Below are positions 21,907 through 34,099 of a stretch of DNA of 64,000 nucleotides, piece after piece (the first letter of the stretch is position 1; the number at the start of each line of letters is the position of its first letter). Origin of the DNA: Punica granatum (taxonomy: Eukaryota > Streptophyta > Magnoliopsida > Myrtales > Lythraceae); NCBI RefSeq assembly GCF_007655135.1, contig NC_045129.1, positions 28,955,122-29,019,121 on the forward strand. Reading direction: 5' to 3'. A program made the position numbers and the translations under genes. Below the pieces are notes generated by a model, which saw only the letters and a list, made by a program, of their open reading frames with translations, ran no database searches and was not told the origin of the DNA.

Positions 21907-24900
21907 TGTTAGCACACCATTCTGGTCCATCGACTCTAGCAGGGAACATTAGTAGCCACCTTGACCACAACCCAACAAATAGAGCAGAAGAAGGCCCAGT
22001 AGAAGCTCGAGTCACTATTCACAGTCGGGTCAACGGGAGTAAACACACATTCACGTGGCATGGACTACAAATTAGAAGCAAGGGCCACCAAAAATGTCAT
22101 GGCAAGGAACCGGAGAAGACGAGCAAGCAACAAACATTGGGGTGGCAAAAGCCAGCAATGCAGCACTATTCACCGCCAAATCGTCGGAGTATCAAAAGAT
22201 GTCTAATATGGGGTTCTAAAAATAGCTCATGATGCCAAAACAACCAATTTCATCTCCGTGCTCATCTCGAAAATCATTTGTCTAAGTCGAGGCACTCCTG
22301 AACATCCACAAACGGTTCTTCTAAGGGCCTCCAAAGACTCCCGCTCCATAGGCAAATCGACGGCACCCGAAAACAGGCTTGGCCACACCCAAGGGTTACC
22401 AAGACCAAGGAACAGGTTTCAGACTGTTTTTTGGAAATCATTATGATCTCCCAAGTGGATCCAGACCTGGGAAAATGGGGCTATTTCTACAGAAAACCAC
22501 AGTCAGAGACTTTTTCAACGAATCGTTAATGCACGAAATTCGCGCCAATCAATCCCAGGGACCTCAAGGGTTAAGGAAATAAACCATAATCGCACTGCAA
22601 AAACCATTTAGGTTTCCCAAGTATTGTTCAGGCGGAAAAAGGGCACCTTTCAACCGAAATATCGCGCCTTGAGCTTGTTCTGCAAAAAGTTAATATCTAA
22701 GCTTTGCACCACCCATTCCCAACAATCCCCAAGGCTTGGGAAATCATTTCGGCTGGGACTACACAACTCAGGAAGGTTTCCCGAGTAGAGTTAAGTGGTC
22801 TCAAACGTCCCTCGGCCAACCATCGGGGCTCGTTTCCAACAAACGGAGAACACAGTGGTCTCCAGACACATCAAAACAATCGGGAAACACTGATAAAGCT
22901 TTGATCGCAGATTCCTGGGATGTCTCCGGTTCCTGATCTTCAGCCAAGGCCGACGAGTTAATTGTTCCGCCTAAAGCACAAAACACGCTAATGCGAGTAG
23001 TACAACATATAAAGACACAAATAAGCGACAGAAACGGTTAACTTTGCTCCGATTACCCAAACCGAGGGAAACTGACTCTAGATTGTTTTTGCGCGCGCAT
23101 TGACAATTCGCCGTTCATGCAAGCCGCGGAGCACAAACGCGACACCAATCGAGACCTGAGCTTCCCCTGACTCTTCCCCAAGCTAAGCGGGGCCCACGGC
23201 TCAGCCTCCAAGCTACTGCTTAATCCTCCAAGCCACAGCTCTTCCCATGGCCAGTTGGAGCCAACTTCAGCTCCTCTACAAATTCAAAATATCTCTTACA
23301 CACTTCCCAGCCACCTTCCAGCCATCATCTCCCCATCAACTTTCCATGACTTTCCCTACACTCAACAAGACACTTTCCTTACCGTAATCACCTCAAGAGC
23401 ACCAGCCCCACTCTAATCTCCCTTTAATCACACTTTACTCTCACTAATTGCACCATTAAGCTTACCTATATATGCCCTAAGCATCCTTAAGTTAATCACT
23501 TCTTGCCTTCCACTCTCTTTCAAGCAATCTTCTCTCTAAAATCCTCACAAGCAGCTCCCATCTCCCCTGCACATCCAGCCCTCCACCCAGCTCGAATCAA
23601 GGCCAAAATTATCGAAAAACTCAACCGTTTTTCGGCGACCACCCACCTGACTTGCCCAAGTCTCAAACAAAACACATACCCCCTATATTTCCACCATTCT
23701 GAGTCCATTTCCAGCCTTAGTTTCATCATTTGAAGCTAGCAACTGTCCTTTCTAGAGTTGAGCATAATCATGTTCCTGTGGGTTTTTCCCTGTTTCCTTG
23801 GCGTTTCTTTCCTCCACGACTTAGGCGAGTCGTGCCAACATCCCTCGAAGGGTCACCCATGACCCTCACTCTCCCCGTGACAAGGAGGTTACGGCTCGAG
23901 AGCCCAACAACCTTGCACAGCCGCCCTTTCCTTTCACATTCTTTCTCGGGTCCCTATACTCTCTCACCGGTTTTCTCTCTTGATTCTGGGTTAACACAAG
24001 GTTTCGTTCGCTACAAGCCATACACAGCTGCGTTTTAGAATTCCTTGGGAGTTCAAAACACCCGACCTTCCGACCATTCACCGACTTTTTCCTCTCATCC
24101 CGAGGTTAGGTATAATGCTCCTACAACTTAGAGAAGTAGACCTCTTAGCTTCCTAGACTTTGGGGTGATAAGACGGTCCTTGACCGAATGCATGCATGAT
24201 TATCGTTTAACTCACTCTATCTTGTTCATTATGTTTATATGATGCCTTAATATACGTATCATGGCTAGAAACGATGGAAGTCGAAGTAGAAGAGGCTACC
24301 ATGGCTCGGTTAAGCCATGGAGAGCTCACGGCTAGGTCCCATGGTAGGGAGCCGTGAGCTTACTTAGCTCATCAGAGGCCAAAAGGGCCTCTCCATTCCC
24401 AAAATTAGTTGTTTTCCCACGTTTTACGTTTTCATCGTTGTATTGCACACTAGCATGACATGAAGTTAGTGTTTTCGAGGTTGAGAAACTCGTCACGGTC
24501 AGGGAGAGCCAAAGGAGGCTCGAGGCTCTCTCCTAAGGGAGGTGGCAGAGAGTCCTTGTGGCTTGCCCGAGCCTCAAACGGGCTCCTCTCCCTCGAGATA
24601 AGTCGGCTCCCGTGGTTTTACGTCTTTCTCGTCGCATGAGTCGGTACAATTTTATTGATTCCAATAAATATTGTGTTTGTGTGTGTTTACGTGTTTGCAT
24701 GTGTCTTTCGAGAGCATGGTGGCACTGATTGCATGAATGAGTGTTATTGTCGTGTTTGATGTTTTGATGCATGTGAGAAACGATTAAAACCGAAACGAGG
24801 AAATCGCCCGAGACCCTAAACGGGTCAAGAAGCCTCTCGGCCATACCTCAAGAGGAGTGGCCGAGAGCCCCTTGACATGTTTTGGCTCATGGGAGGCTTC

Positions 24901-27098
24901 CTACTTTCGGTTTAAAGGTCGGTTCTCATATTGATTGTAATCACATTTTCTGTTTTGTCGCTAATCACACGATAAATGGCATGTTAAGCACGTTAGTTTA
25001 AGTAATATGCATGAATTTGGGTATCGGCGACTATTTCGGGCCCATGACAGTCCAAGAGCACATCGGTCATCATGCATCGGGTGCTCTTGGCCTTTGAGGA
25101 CCCATTTCGACCCCTGTGTCACGAATCGATTCCGTTAACTCATAATATTCAAGGCTCAATGCCATAATCATTAATAATTCCACATACGGGAAAATGAGAC
25201 GTATCATTCGGCTAGGTAAACCACTCGGCTTAAATAAATCGCTCGAACCGGCAATTAACTTGTAATCTCATCGATGGATCACGAATTGTCGGAAGTGCCC
25301 TTTTAAAAATCTCAATTCAAAAGCACTGAGACACATAACACTTGTAGCATGGGCATCTATCGAACGCTCATGCGCCTTGACTAGAGTCTAAGCCCGATTT
25401 GAGGCGGTTCAATCAGCACGACCCCGATAGGGCCAAGGAATCGGTCGGCATCGGCTACCGATCTTCAATAGTCCATGTCACGTGATCTCAACTTTGCACA
25501 AGAACTTTATACATTTTACAATTCAAAGGCATAACCGTCATTTTGTGAATCACCGACACCCTAGGCGTTAGGGTGATCGAAACACTCCATGCCACAAGTG
25601 AAGATAGGCAGCCCGTTCAGGTTCAAATTTCATTTGCATAGCCCTCTTCCTCCGATCTAAGTGTTTCTGTTATCCTAGCATAGATTCGAGTATCTAGACA
25701 TGGTATCCCTGTCGTAAAACGTGCAAAAACTAACCATTCATTCGACTTAATTAAACATTAGAAAATGGTTAGGCGGAACTCTAGGTTCCACATCTTAGGT
25801 CAAAACACACATTCTTGACATAATCTGTAAAACCCGCATTGTCATTGTACATAAAAAGTTTAAAACAAAGCCACACACGCGTAACCAAATTAGCAACCAT
25901 TCTAGCATGTTCTCTTGCTTGTCTAGGCTAGAAAATTGCTTGTCAAGCAACCAGGGTCCATAATTGGTTAATCACGTAAACAAGACGCATAATACACAAC
26001 TTGTCTGTATCCATCTGTTTTTATCTGTTTCTATCAGTTTTTATCTGTTTTCCTCTGTTGCTTGCTGATTTTTTGCGGCTCAAGCCCGAACCCATATATT
26101 ATGATTTGCACGGGGTCCAACGCCCCCATACACATCGAATGCGTGCAACTCGAGTGCGGAATGGGGTCTAGCTCTTAGTTACTGCCTTGCTTCGAGTAGT
26201 GCCTATGTGGAAGAAACTTGGAATGGACGTGTGAATTGTGGTTAGAAAATCGCTCGAGAGCTCGACCGGTCCCACGGCCATCTTAAGAGTCGATCGACTC
26301 TTTGCTATTCGTCGATCCGGTTGGACCCAACCCCCGACTCTTTGAGCCCGTGTTGCCTTAATTTGTTTATCGGTCATCCAAAATCTCACGGTGAGTTGGA
26401 GCAGAATATTTGGCCCAATGCAAATCGACCGAGATCCATGTACTGTATTCTTTTGTATTCTGTAATTATTCGAGAGCATATTGTAAGGATATTTTTATTT
26501 GTACATTTATTCATTCATTGTAAGGATCCGCGTTCGGTGAGTGGACGGTCCGAGTGTCGAGCTGATCTAGTCGATTCACTTCCCCTAAGACGAGTAGATT
26601 TAACGCTTCGCGGTTTCGATTTGCGCAGGGAGTCGACCACCACAGTCCGATGAACCGTAATGCGAGGACGGCGAACCGATCCCTCGATGTGCGAGCTTAC
26701 TCTTATCTCGGGTTCTTGACCTGAATTGATCATTTCATTGAATTTACGGTGTCAATACGGGCACGGAGAGCGCAACCTAATTCATGTGGTAAATAAAAAA
26801 AATGGCAGGCCCTAGACAAACAGAGTACCAAAAGGGCATGTAGGATATAGGCCCGCACGTAATAGAACCCCCGAATCCTGAATCTCCGGTTTTGCATGAC
26901 TATTGACTTAGCAAACTAGGTGTATCCCATATCCCTAGACTTGGGCAACTTATCGGCCATCGACCTCTGGGTTCCAAACAGGCAAGTGGAGACTCCTTCT
27001 CACGCGAGTCCGTCACGCATCCTCCTAAAAGTGGACATTCCCAAGCCGAACCATAGAGCGCGCTTGCGAGCCCCAACGAGACGAAATTCAAGTCCGCA
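21907..27098 (+). repeat. 3' LTR of element A (about 5.2 kb)
   Basis: Begins TGTTAGCACACC and ends AAGTCCGCA. Matches the 5' LTR outside the nested insertion. TATA box at 23467-23473. The next bases (CAATCC) lead into the 44-bp junction with truncated element B. Confidence 0.82.
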
Positions 27099-27125
27099 CA
27101 ATCCTTAGTCCTTTCCTTCACCGTA

Positions 27126-27174
27126 GACCCCGGTGGTCCCTGGGGCCTACAGGCACCGAGGGACCACCGGGGTC
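27126..27174. repeat. Perfect 16-bp inverted repeat at the A/B junction
   Basis: GACCCCGGTGGTCCCT (27126-27141) and its exact reverse complement (27159-27174) flank a 17-nt loop. The right arm is element B LTR sequence (compare 39793-39808, one mismatch). The left arm is absent from the intact B 3' LTR, so it was added at the breakpoint. This is the signature of fold-back priming or template switching during repair. Confidence 0.75.
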
Positions 27175-28002
27175 ATGGAACAAGCTTCAGACGACCTCTT
27201 GGAACTCTACGGGGTTTCCCGAGGGACGTTTCAGTGGTAGCGACCGCCTTCCGGTGAATCTACGGGGCACGTCCACGGAAAACAGAGATCACAGCGATCC
27301 TCGAACACCTCAAGACATTCGGGAAACACTGAGAAAGCCCCGGTCACAAGTCCCCAGGTCCTCTCGGGACAACGGTCTTCGGTCGAGGACGACGAGCCAA
27401 CAATCCCACACGAGGCAAAAGGGTCACCGAAACAAACATTAAGATGCACAAAGGGCAATCGGAGACCGGGGACGCTCAACTCCACTCCAAATGTCCGAAC
27501 AGGGCAAAACCGACTCTCGAGGCGCCAAGTCGCCCGAACATTCGCTCACGCGACGAATGGCGATATTAGGCTCATTCAAATCCTCTTTGTTCAAGCATTC
27601 CAAATCTATAAATTAATCGGACATCGGAGATCGGACGCGCGTTCAATCAAGTCTCAAGCTTTTTCCGGCTTTTCTCTTAATCGAATGGGACCCACAGCTT
27701 AGCCAAGCCAAGCCTCCAAGCCACGGCTCAACCCCAAGCCACGGCTCAATCTCCAAGCCGCGGCTAAAACCCAAAATTCGGTGGCTCCAAGCTCCAAGAA
27801 GCACCCCCTCCACACATTTCAAATTCCTTCTTACACCTATCACTTCCCATCACTTCCCCATCACTTCCCATCACTTCTCCCTTACTTCCCCTACACTCTA
27901 AGTGACACAAACCCCCCCTAACCCCTCTTCAAAAATTCGGCAGCCCCATAATCCCACTCAAAATCACACTTAATTTCACTAATTTTGCATCATTAGCCTT
28001 CT

Positions 28003-28009
28003 TATATAA
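28003..28009 (+). promoter_or_regulatory. LTR TATA box, element B 5' LTR
   Basis: TATATAA in the context CTTCTTATATAAGCC. It is repeated at the matching place in the internal LTR fragment (37195-37201) and the 3' LTR (40607-40613). Confidence 0.5.
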
Positions 28010-28734
28010 GCCTCTTGGGTCATTAACTTAATCACAACTCAATTTCCATTCTCTCTCAAGCTTTCTCATTCTAGGAGAACCTCCATAATCCTCTCAAACT
28101 CCAGTAATCAGCCCTGGTCGTTTAGCCCAAGCACAGCCCCGTCCAAGGCCGAAAATGCCGGAAAACTCAACCGTTTTCCGGCGACCGCCATCCAATCCGA
28201 TCCAAACTTGACCAAACTTCATAACCCACATGTATTCGACCTTCCGAGTCCATTTACGGTGTTATTTTTGCCATTTGAAGTCATCTAGGTCCCGTTTCAG
28301 CCCAATTCAGATTCGGGTCCCTAGGGAGTTTCCCGGTTTCTAGGCGAGTTCTTCCTTCCCGACTCATACGAGCCTCAAACAAACTACATATCCCACATGT
28401 ATTCGACCTCCCGAGTCCACTTCCGTTGTTAGTTTTGCGATTTGAAGCTCCCAGAAGCCCGAACCAGCTCTGTCCAGAACCAGGTTCCGTAGGTGTTTTC
28501 ACGGCTTCCCGGGCTTCCCAGACATTTCCACTACCTCAAGAGTATAGCGAGTCGTGCCATCATTTCCTAGGGGTTCCTCATGACCCTCACTCTCCCCCGT
28601 GACAAGGTGATCGCATGCCGAGAGCCGCTCAACCGCGCACCACCGCCATTTCTCTCTTTTCTCCCTTCACAGATTTTTTCCAGTTTTTACCAGTTTTCTT
28701 TGCATTTATCGGGAAAATCGACATGTCTAATCTT

Positions 28735-29400
28735 CACGAAACCACTGCAGGCATGATCCTCAGTCAGTTAGGAGTCTAATGCCACCGATCTTGCACCAAA
28801 AGACCACCGGGAGCCTCCCGTAGAGTCGTTTCGTCATCGGGTGCCAGTTGGGTTTGTTCCTCTGGTCGTCTTTTCTAACCCGAAATATGCAGGAACGCAC
28901 AGGTCAGCTCGGGTTGAATCTCGCTACGAGCCACCTATCACCGTGTTCCTCACTCAGTTAGGAGTCCAATGCCACCGACCTTGCATCAAAAGACCACCGA
29001 GAACCTCCTGTAGAGACTTTTCCTTGCCGGGTGCCAGTCGGGTCTGTTTGTCCCGACTGGATCTGTCTTTTTTTTACTAACCCAACTTTGTTTTTGATTT
29101 CTGGAAAATCTACGCATGCTCTCCTTCCGAAACCACCGCAGGCATGATCCTCAGTGAGTTAGGAGTCCAATGCCGCCAACCTTGCAGCAAAATACCACCG
29201 GGAGCCTCCGGGACAGCCATTTCTTCTGACCTGCCCAGTCGGGTCAGTTCCGCCCAGTCGGTTCTGTTTTCTGCTAGCTAACCCGACTTTGTTTTCGATT
29301 TCCAGAAAATCTACGCATGCTCTCCTTCCGAAACTACCACAGGCGCGATCCTTAGTCTCTTGGGAATCCAACGCAACTGGCCCCGCGCGAAAATTCCATC
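28735..29400 (+). repeat. ~200-bp tandem units within the element B LTR
   Basis: Three to four diverged units, each with CTCAGT(C/G)AGTTAGGAGTC, then CAATGCCACCGACCTTGCA, ACCACCGGGAGCCTCC and a CAGTCGGGT-type end. They lie downstream of the TATA box, so in the transcribed part. The same units occur in the internal fragment (37915-38590) and the 3' LTR (41335-42000). They are absent from the LTR of A, so they expanded in the B subfamily. Confidence 0.7.
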
Positions 29401-32338
29401 CCGATCAACCGGTACAGCCCCGACAAGCCAGACTGCCAGTCGGGTCTGCTAGTCGACCCGACTGCACCGGTTCGGGTCCGTTCGTTCCAGCCGAGTCTCC
29501 CGACTCCCTTTGCCACTTCTTTGACTATTTCCTCGTGTTCCGAGGCTAGGTAACATTTCTCTACGACTTAAATGGGTCTAGGTCTCCGATTTCCACTTGT
29601 TATGGGGTGATAAATTGTTAATATACATGTTGCACGTAAACTAGGGTCTTCATGCGATTCCATGTATTACCATGCAATTTCATGCACGTTTACTCTCCGT
29701 ATTATATCCGTATGACGTATAAATGCATGTATCATGATGGGAAACGGCTTGGATCGAGATAGGAGAGACCCCTTGGCCACGGTAGAGTCATGGGAGCCCA
29801 CGGTCTAGTCCCAAGGGAGGGACCCGTAAACTCCCTTGACTTACCCGAGACTAGGACTGTCTCTTTTCCCCGAAACTAGTCGGTTCCCATGCCTTTGTCA
29901 TCGATCTCCGCGTGTAATGCGTTAACATGACGGAAAAAAACTTAAGTCGGGGTTGAAGAGGTCGCCTTGACCCGTGTAAGCCACGGAAACTCACGGTTAT
30001 TCCCCATGGGAGGTGGCCGAGAGTTTCCTTGGACCACACGGGTCCAAGGAGCTCTCTTTCGCCCCGAAATCAGTTGGTTCCTGTATTTATTTTATTTTAT
30101 TTCGTTGTTGCATGAGCCAACGCCGTTTTATCGATTCCCCGATATTTGCGTTTACATTATGTGCTTGTTTGCGCACCCAAGATCATGGCGGCATCGGCTT
30201 TATAGAATGTGTGTTATTATCATGTTTGACGTTTTACGCATGCAAGAAACGTTCAAAACCGATTCTTGGAATTGATTGTAATCACAATTTTCATTTAATC
30301 ATTGGTTTCATGTTAATTCGTATGTTAGGTACGTTAATATCGAACAATCATTTCATTGATCCATAACAATTGAGGTTCGCGGTCTCAATCATTAAACCAC
30401 TTCACAAACGGGAAACGGGACGTACCATTCGGCTAAACGAACCACTCGGCCTAAGTAATTGGATAAATCGAATATCAACTCGTAAACGCGTCGACGAATC
30501 ACTAAACGGTGAGAGTACCCTTTTAAAATTCACAATTTCAAAACATCGAGACACATAACTCGAATAGAATTAGTGTATAGGGAGCACTCGTGCGCTATGA
30601 CTCGAGTCAAGGCCCGATTTGAGGAGGCTCATGTCTAAGTGCGCGAGTCCTCTTTGAACCTCTTCGTGTCATGCGATCCCAACTTCCACATACACGCCCT
30701 ACACGTTTTATCGTTCAAAGGGCATGACCATCATTTCGTGATTCGCCGACATTCTAGGAGTTAGGGAGACCGAAACACCTCGATCTATGGCTGAAAAAGG
30801 GCAACCCGTTCGGGTGCGAGTTTCATTCGTACGGCCCATTCCGTTCACTTTCGGTGTTTCTATCTTCCTATCGTAGATTCGGTGGTGAACCTTTTTATTT
30901 CAGTTGCAAAAGACGAAGAACCGAATTAATCATGTACTTGACTTGAACAAACATTAGATAATGGATAGGTGAAATATTAGATTCCAATCTAGAGTCAAGA
31001 TACGAGTTTGGTTAATTCGGTGAAACCGCAGTGTTATCTCACTGAATAAGATTCTAAAACAAATTCATACATGTAATCGGCTTAAAACCATATTCTAGCC
31101 CACCATCTATGTTTGCCTAGGCTAGACACATTGTTTGCAAATCAACCCCGGTCGATAACTGATTAAATCACGTACATTCGACTTAATACACAACTTGTCT
31201 GTATTCACCTACGTTTGTCAGTCGTTATCTGTTTTCCATCATTTTCTTCTGTTTTCCATTTGCTTTTGCTGATTTGTTGCGGTTCGGGTCCGAGCCCATA
31301 GGTTACGTGTTGCACAGGGTCCAACGCCCCAAATCACCGAACACGAGGTCCAACGCATCCTAACTCACCGAGTGCGTGCAACCCGAGTACGGAATGGGAT
31401 CTAGCCTCGAGTCACCATCACACTCCAAATATGGCCTATGTGGAAGGCAATTTGGTTTGGATGTGTGAAACGTGTTTAGATATCACCCGGGAGCTCGATC
31501 GGTCCAACGGTTACAGTGGGAACTAATCGGTTCTCCTGCAAACCGTCGGTTCGATTGGACCCGACCCCCTGCTCTTTGAGCCCGCGTTGCCTTAATTTAT
31601 TTATCGGTCATTCAAAACACACAGTGAGCCGGAGCGGAATATTGGCCCAATGCAAACCGATCGGGATCCATTTACTTATTCAGTTACACTTTGTAATTAT
31701 TCGAGAGAACATCGCGAGGATTTTATTTGTATATTCATTCATTCACTTGTAAGGATCCCCGATCGGCGAGCGAGAGGTCCGAGTGTCGAACCGGTCAAGT
31801 TGGTCTATTGTCACCAAGAGATGAGTAAGCTCGAATACTCGCGGTCTCGGTCCGCGCAGGGAATCGACCATCACGGTTCGATGAACTGTAACGATAAGAT
31901 AGTGAACCGATTCTTCGACACACAAGTCTACTCATCTTTCGGATCCTTGGCCCAACTCGATTGATTCACCGGCTTTACGGTGTCAAAACGGGCGAGTCAA
32001 GTGCAACCCTAAATCACACAGTAAATAAAATAAAACGGCAAGCTTAGCAAACTAAAGTACTGAAAGGGCGTGCGGGATATAGGCCCGCACATAATAGAAC
32101 CCTCGAATTCGGAATTCTCGGTTCCCTATGACCATTGCCTTAGCATTTAGGTGTACCCCGTACCCCTAGACTCGGGTAACTTGCCGGCCCTCGACCTCCG
32201 GGTCGTAAAATGACAAGTGGCGACTCCTTCTCACGTGCGTCCGTCGCGCGTCCCCAGGAAGGTGGACTTCCCCAAGCCGCGTTGCATAGGCTTCGCGCAT
32301 GCGTGCCCCAACGAGATTAAATTCGGGTGCGCACAGCG

Positions 32339-32356
32339 GGGCGACTCCGCTGGGGA
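32339..32356 (+). other. Primer-binding site of element B
   Basis: GGGCGACTCCGCTGGGGA lies 5 nt after the LTR end. It differs at one base from the TGGCGACTCCGCTGGGGA form expected for Tat/Ogre-type priming. Better preserved than in A. Confidence 0.65.
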
Positions 32357-33039
32357 TATCTAGAGGGTTCGGGCTCGATTCCGTTTGCTTGCTTGCATGT
32401 CTATTTATCGCTTTCCGTACATTTATTTCTCGCATTTATTTTACGCATTTGCATCGCATCATTCTAGCGGGTTTCTAGGTACCTTGTCCAAAATCCCACG
32501 GGCGCGAAAATAGGAAGCTAGGTTAGTCAGAGGTTCCGAGTAAGGGAACGGATCGAGTCGGCTATGCCACTGAACCGGCCCCCAAAGATCCTCGCTCGAT
32601 TTCAAGGAATTCACACCCTTGAGTCGGGAGCCCCCATCCATTGATAGCACGGTCCCTGTAGCACCGAACCATGCATCGTGCTATGCCTCCATGGAAGCCT
32701 TCAACCCGACTCCGACAACAGTCCATCGAGTCGACCTGCGAGCCATTTGAGTCTTTTCCATTTCAAGAGCGATGTACATGTAATTTCTATTAAGCCGTGG
32801 GCATTTACTCTCTTCGTACACATGCATCATGCAGTTTTTAAAAATTAGGATGTCATTCATGTTGACGAGTCCTAAACGGATTTTCCTGTCGTCTTGGTAA
32901 GGGAAGCCTTACTCGGCCTCCTGCCCGCGCCTCGACAAAGTCCGCCAACACACGAGGACCCCACCGACTCGCCACAGATCGCGAATGGGGTATATTCCGG
33001 GACAACATGATCGACCTCATCAACACTAGGTTCGATCAC

Positions 33040-33205
33040 TGAGAGGTCGCTGAGAGATGAAGAACTCGCCGGCCAACCACCTTAGAGGGAGCTCTCCCAA
33101 ACCCGTGCCAAGATGCAGAGAGGCAGTCAGGAGCTTGCTTGAGCGAACGCCGCCCTGGAGAGGACTAGGAAGAGGGCTCGAGGAGGCCCACACATGCACT
33201 CTAGG
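33040..33205 (+). pseudogene. ORF1 coiled-coil remnant in element B
   Basis: One frame reads ELSQTRAKMQRGSQELA, stop, then ANAALERTRKRARGG. It matches the A ORF1 pattern (ELTKARVRVEALDKE and LNAKLDRARAKAR). At least two stops interrupt it, and no intact start was seen. Supports ORF1 as an ancestral feature of this family. Confidence 0.45.
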
Positions 33206-33429
33206 GTAGATATCTCCGCAAGGCCCTCGCCTAGAACCGGTGCTTTCCGAGGCCGCGCTCGCTCAAACCCCGAGTGTGGTGGCAAATCAGCTTAAGGCTC
33301 TATTTTACAAAATTTGCATTGTACTTTGAACCTTTCGAGTCAATGTGAACGACAACATTAGCTTTTGAAAACTCACGTACTGCATGCATCCTATCCATTT
33401 ACTGTTTTACACGACAATTAACACTACCA

Positions 33430-34050
33430 CACGGTAGACAAAGTTGTGACCGCCTTCGCAGGTGGACCTCTCGTGGTCCTCACCCTTCCTCCACGGCGAG
33501 ACGATCAGTAGCTCAAGGGCCAACCATCCAAGCAACACTAACTCCCCATTGATCCCGCGCAATCGATTATGTCATTGCATGGTTGAGCACACGTCCCTCC
33601 ATGCTACAAGTGCTTCCATCAGCACGACTGAGTGTGCCCTTTCCGCGTCGTGCGAGCACACCCCTACCTTGTCCATGCACACATTCTCGACACACCTTGT
33701 GCATGTCTTTCAGTGTGCTTGCATGACGCCTACCAGGCCAGTTCGCTCCCCTACACAGTTGCATTCAAATTACGAATAGTTCTTGTTTCTTCATTGCTTT
33801 TCCTCTTCCCATTGCAGGAAATAACTGACAAGAAGGCAACTTGAACCTTGATCGACCACAATTGAGACAACAAACGTCTCCCATCCATCCAGCTCCTTGG
33901 GATTTCAACACTAAGTCCCCATCCCTGCTCCACAAAGCAAGACCGCAAGCTCATCTAAAATCCAAAATCGACTTGGATTCAAATTCATCCAAGCGATACT
34001 CCGAGGAGTAAGTCTAATCCTTCAATCGCAAAAGATCACAAGCAACAGCT
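33430..34050 (+). other. Unassigned segment in B where gag would lie
   Basis: This stretch has no gag similarity and no match in A. It includes a strong acceptor-like sequence (TTTTCCTCTTCCCATTGCAG, ending about 33819) followed by a short open stretch. It might be foreign sequence that replaced gag. A 105-codon ORF (33462-33779) is rich in Ser, Thr, His and Cys and matches nothing I know. Confidence 0.3.
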
Positions 34051-34099
34051 CCGACGAACAGAGCATGGCCCTGCCCACCCGCCGCGAAAGTCACTAGCA

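Larger units (their letters stand above)
6600..27098 (+). mobile_element. Element A: gag-only giant LTR retrotransposon (Tat/Ogre-like Ty3/gypsy)
   Basis: 5' LTR 6600-14828, interior 14829-21906, 3' LTR 21907-27098. LTRs begin TGTCAACACC / TGTTAGCACA and end in GTCCGCA. A degenerate PBS of the CGACTCCACTGGGA type follows the 5' LTR; a purine tract precedes the 3' LTR. The interior has a broken ORF1, a broken gag ending in a normal stop, then about 3.7 kb without coding. No aspartic protease, reverse transcriptase, RNase H or integrase motif was found, so it is non-autonomous. LTR size, PBS type, ORF1 upstream of gag and gag sequence point to the Tat-Ogre branch. The 5-bp flank before 6600 (ATTCT) has no match at the right end, which abuts element B. 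Confidence 0.82.
27143..32333 (+). repeat. 5' LTR of element B, missing its first ~424 bp
   Basis: Begins within LTR sequence at GGGCCTACAGGCACCGAG, matching 39776 onward. Ends GATTAAATTCGGGTGCGCA. TATATAA promoter motif at 28003-28009. Carries the ~200-bp tandem units listed separately. Confidence 0.82.

Noticed and set aside
6595..27103. Target duplication for element A
   Set aside because: ATTCT on the left does not match CAATC on the right; the right flank was rebuilt at the junction with B.
28841..29080. 79-codon ORF repeated at 38025 and 41446, with internal repeats (LGVQCHRPCIKR)
   Set aside because: Conserved only because the LTR copies are nearly identical; the amino-acid repeats reflect the ~200-bp DNA units.
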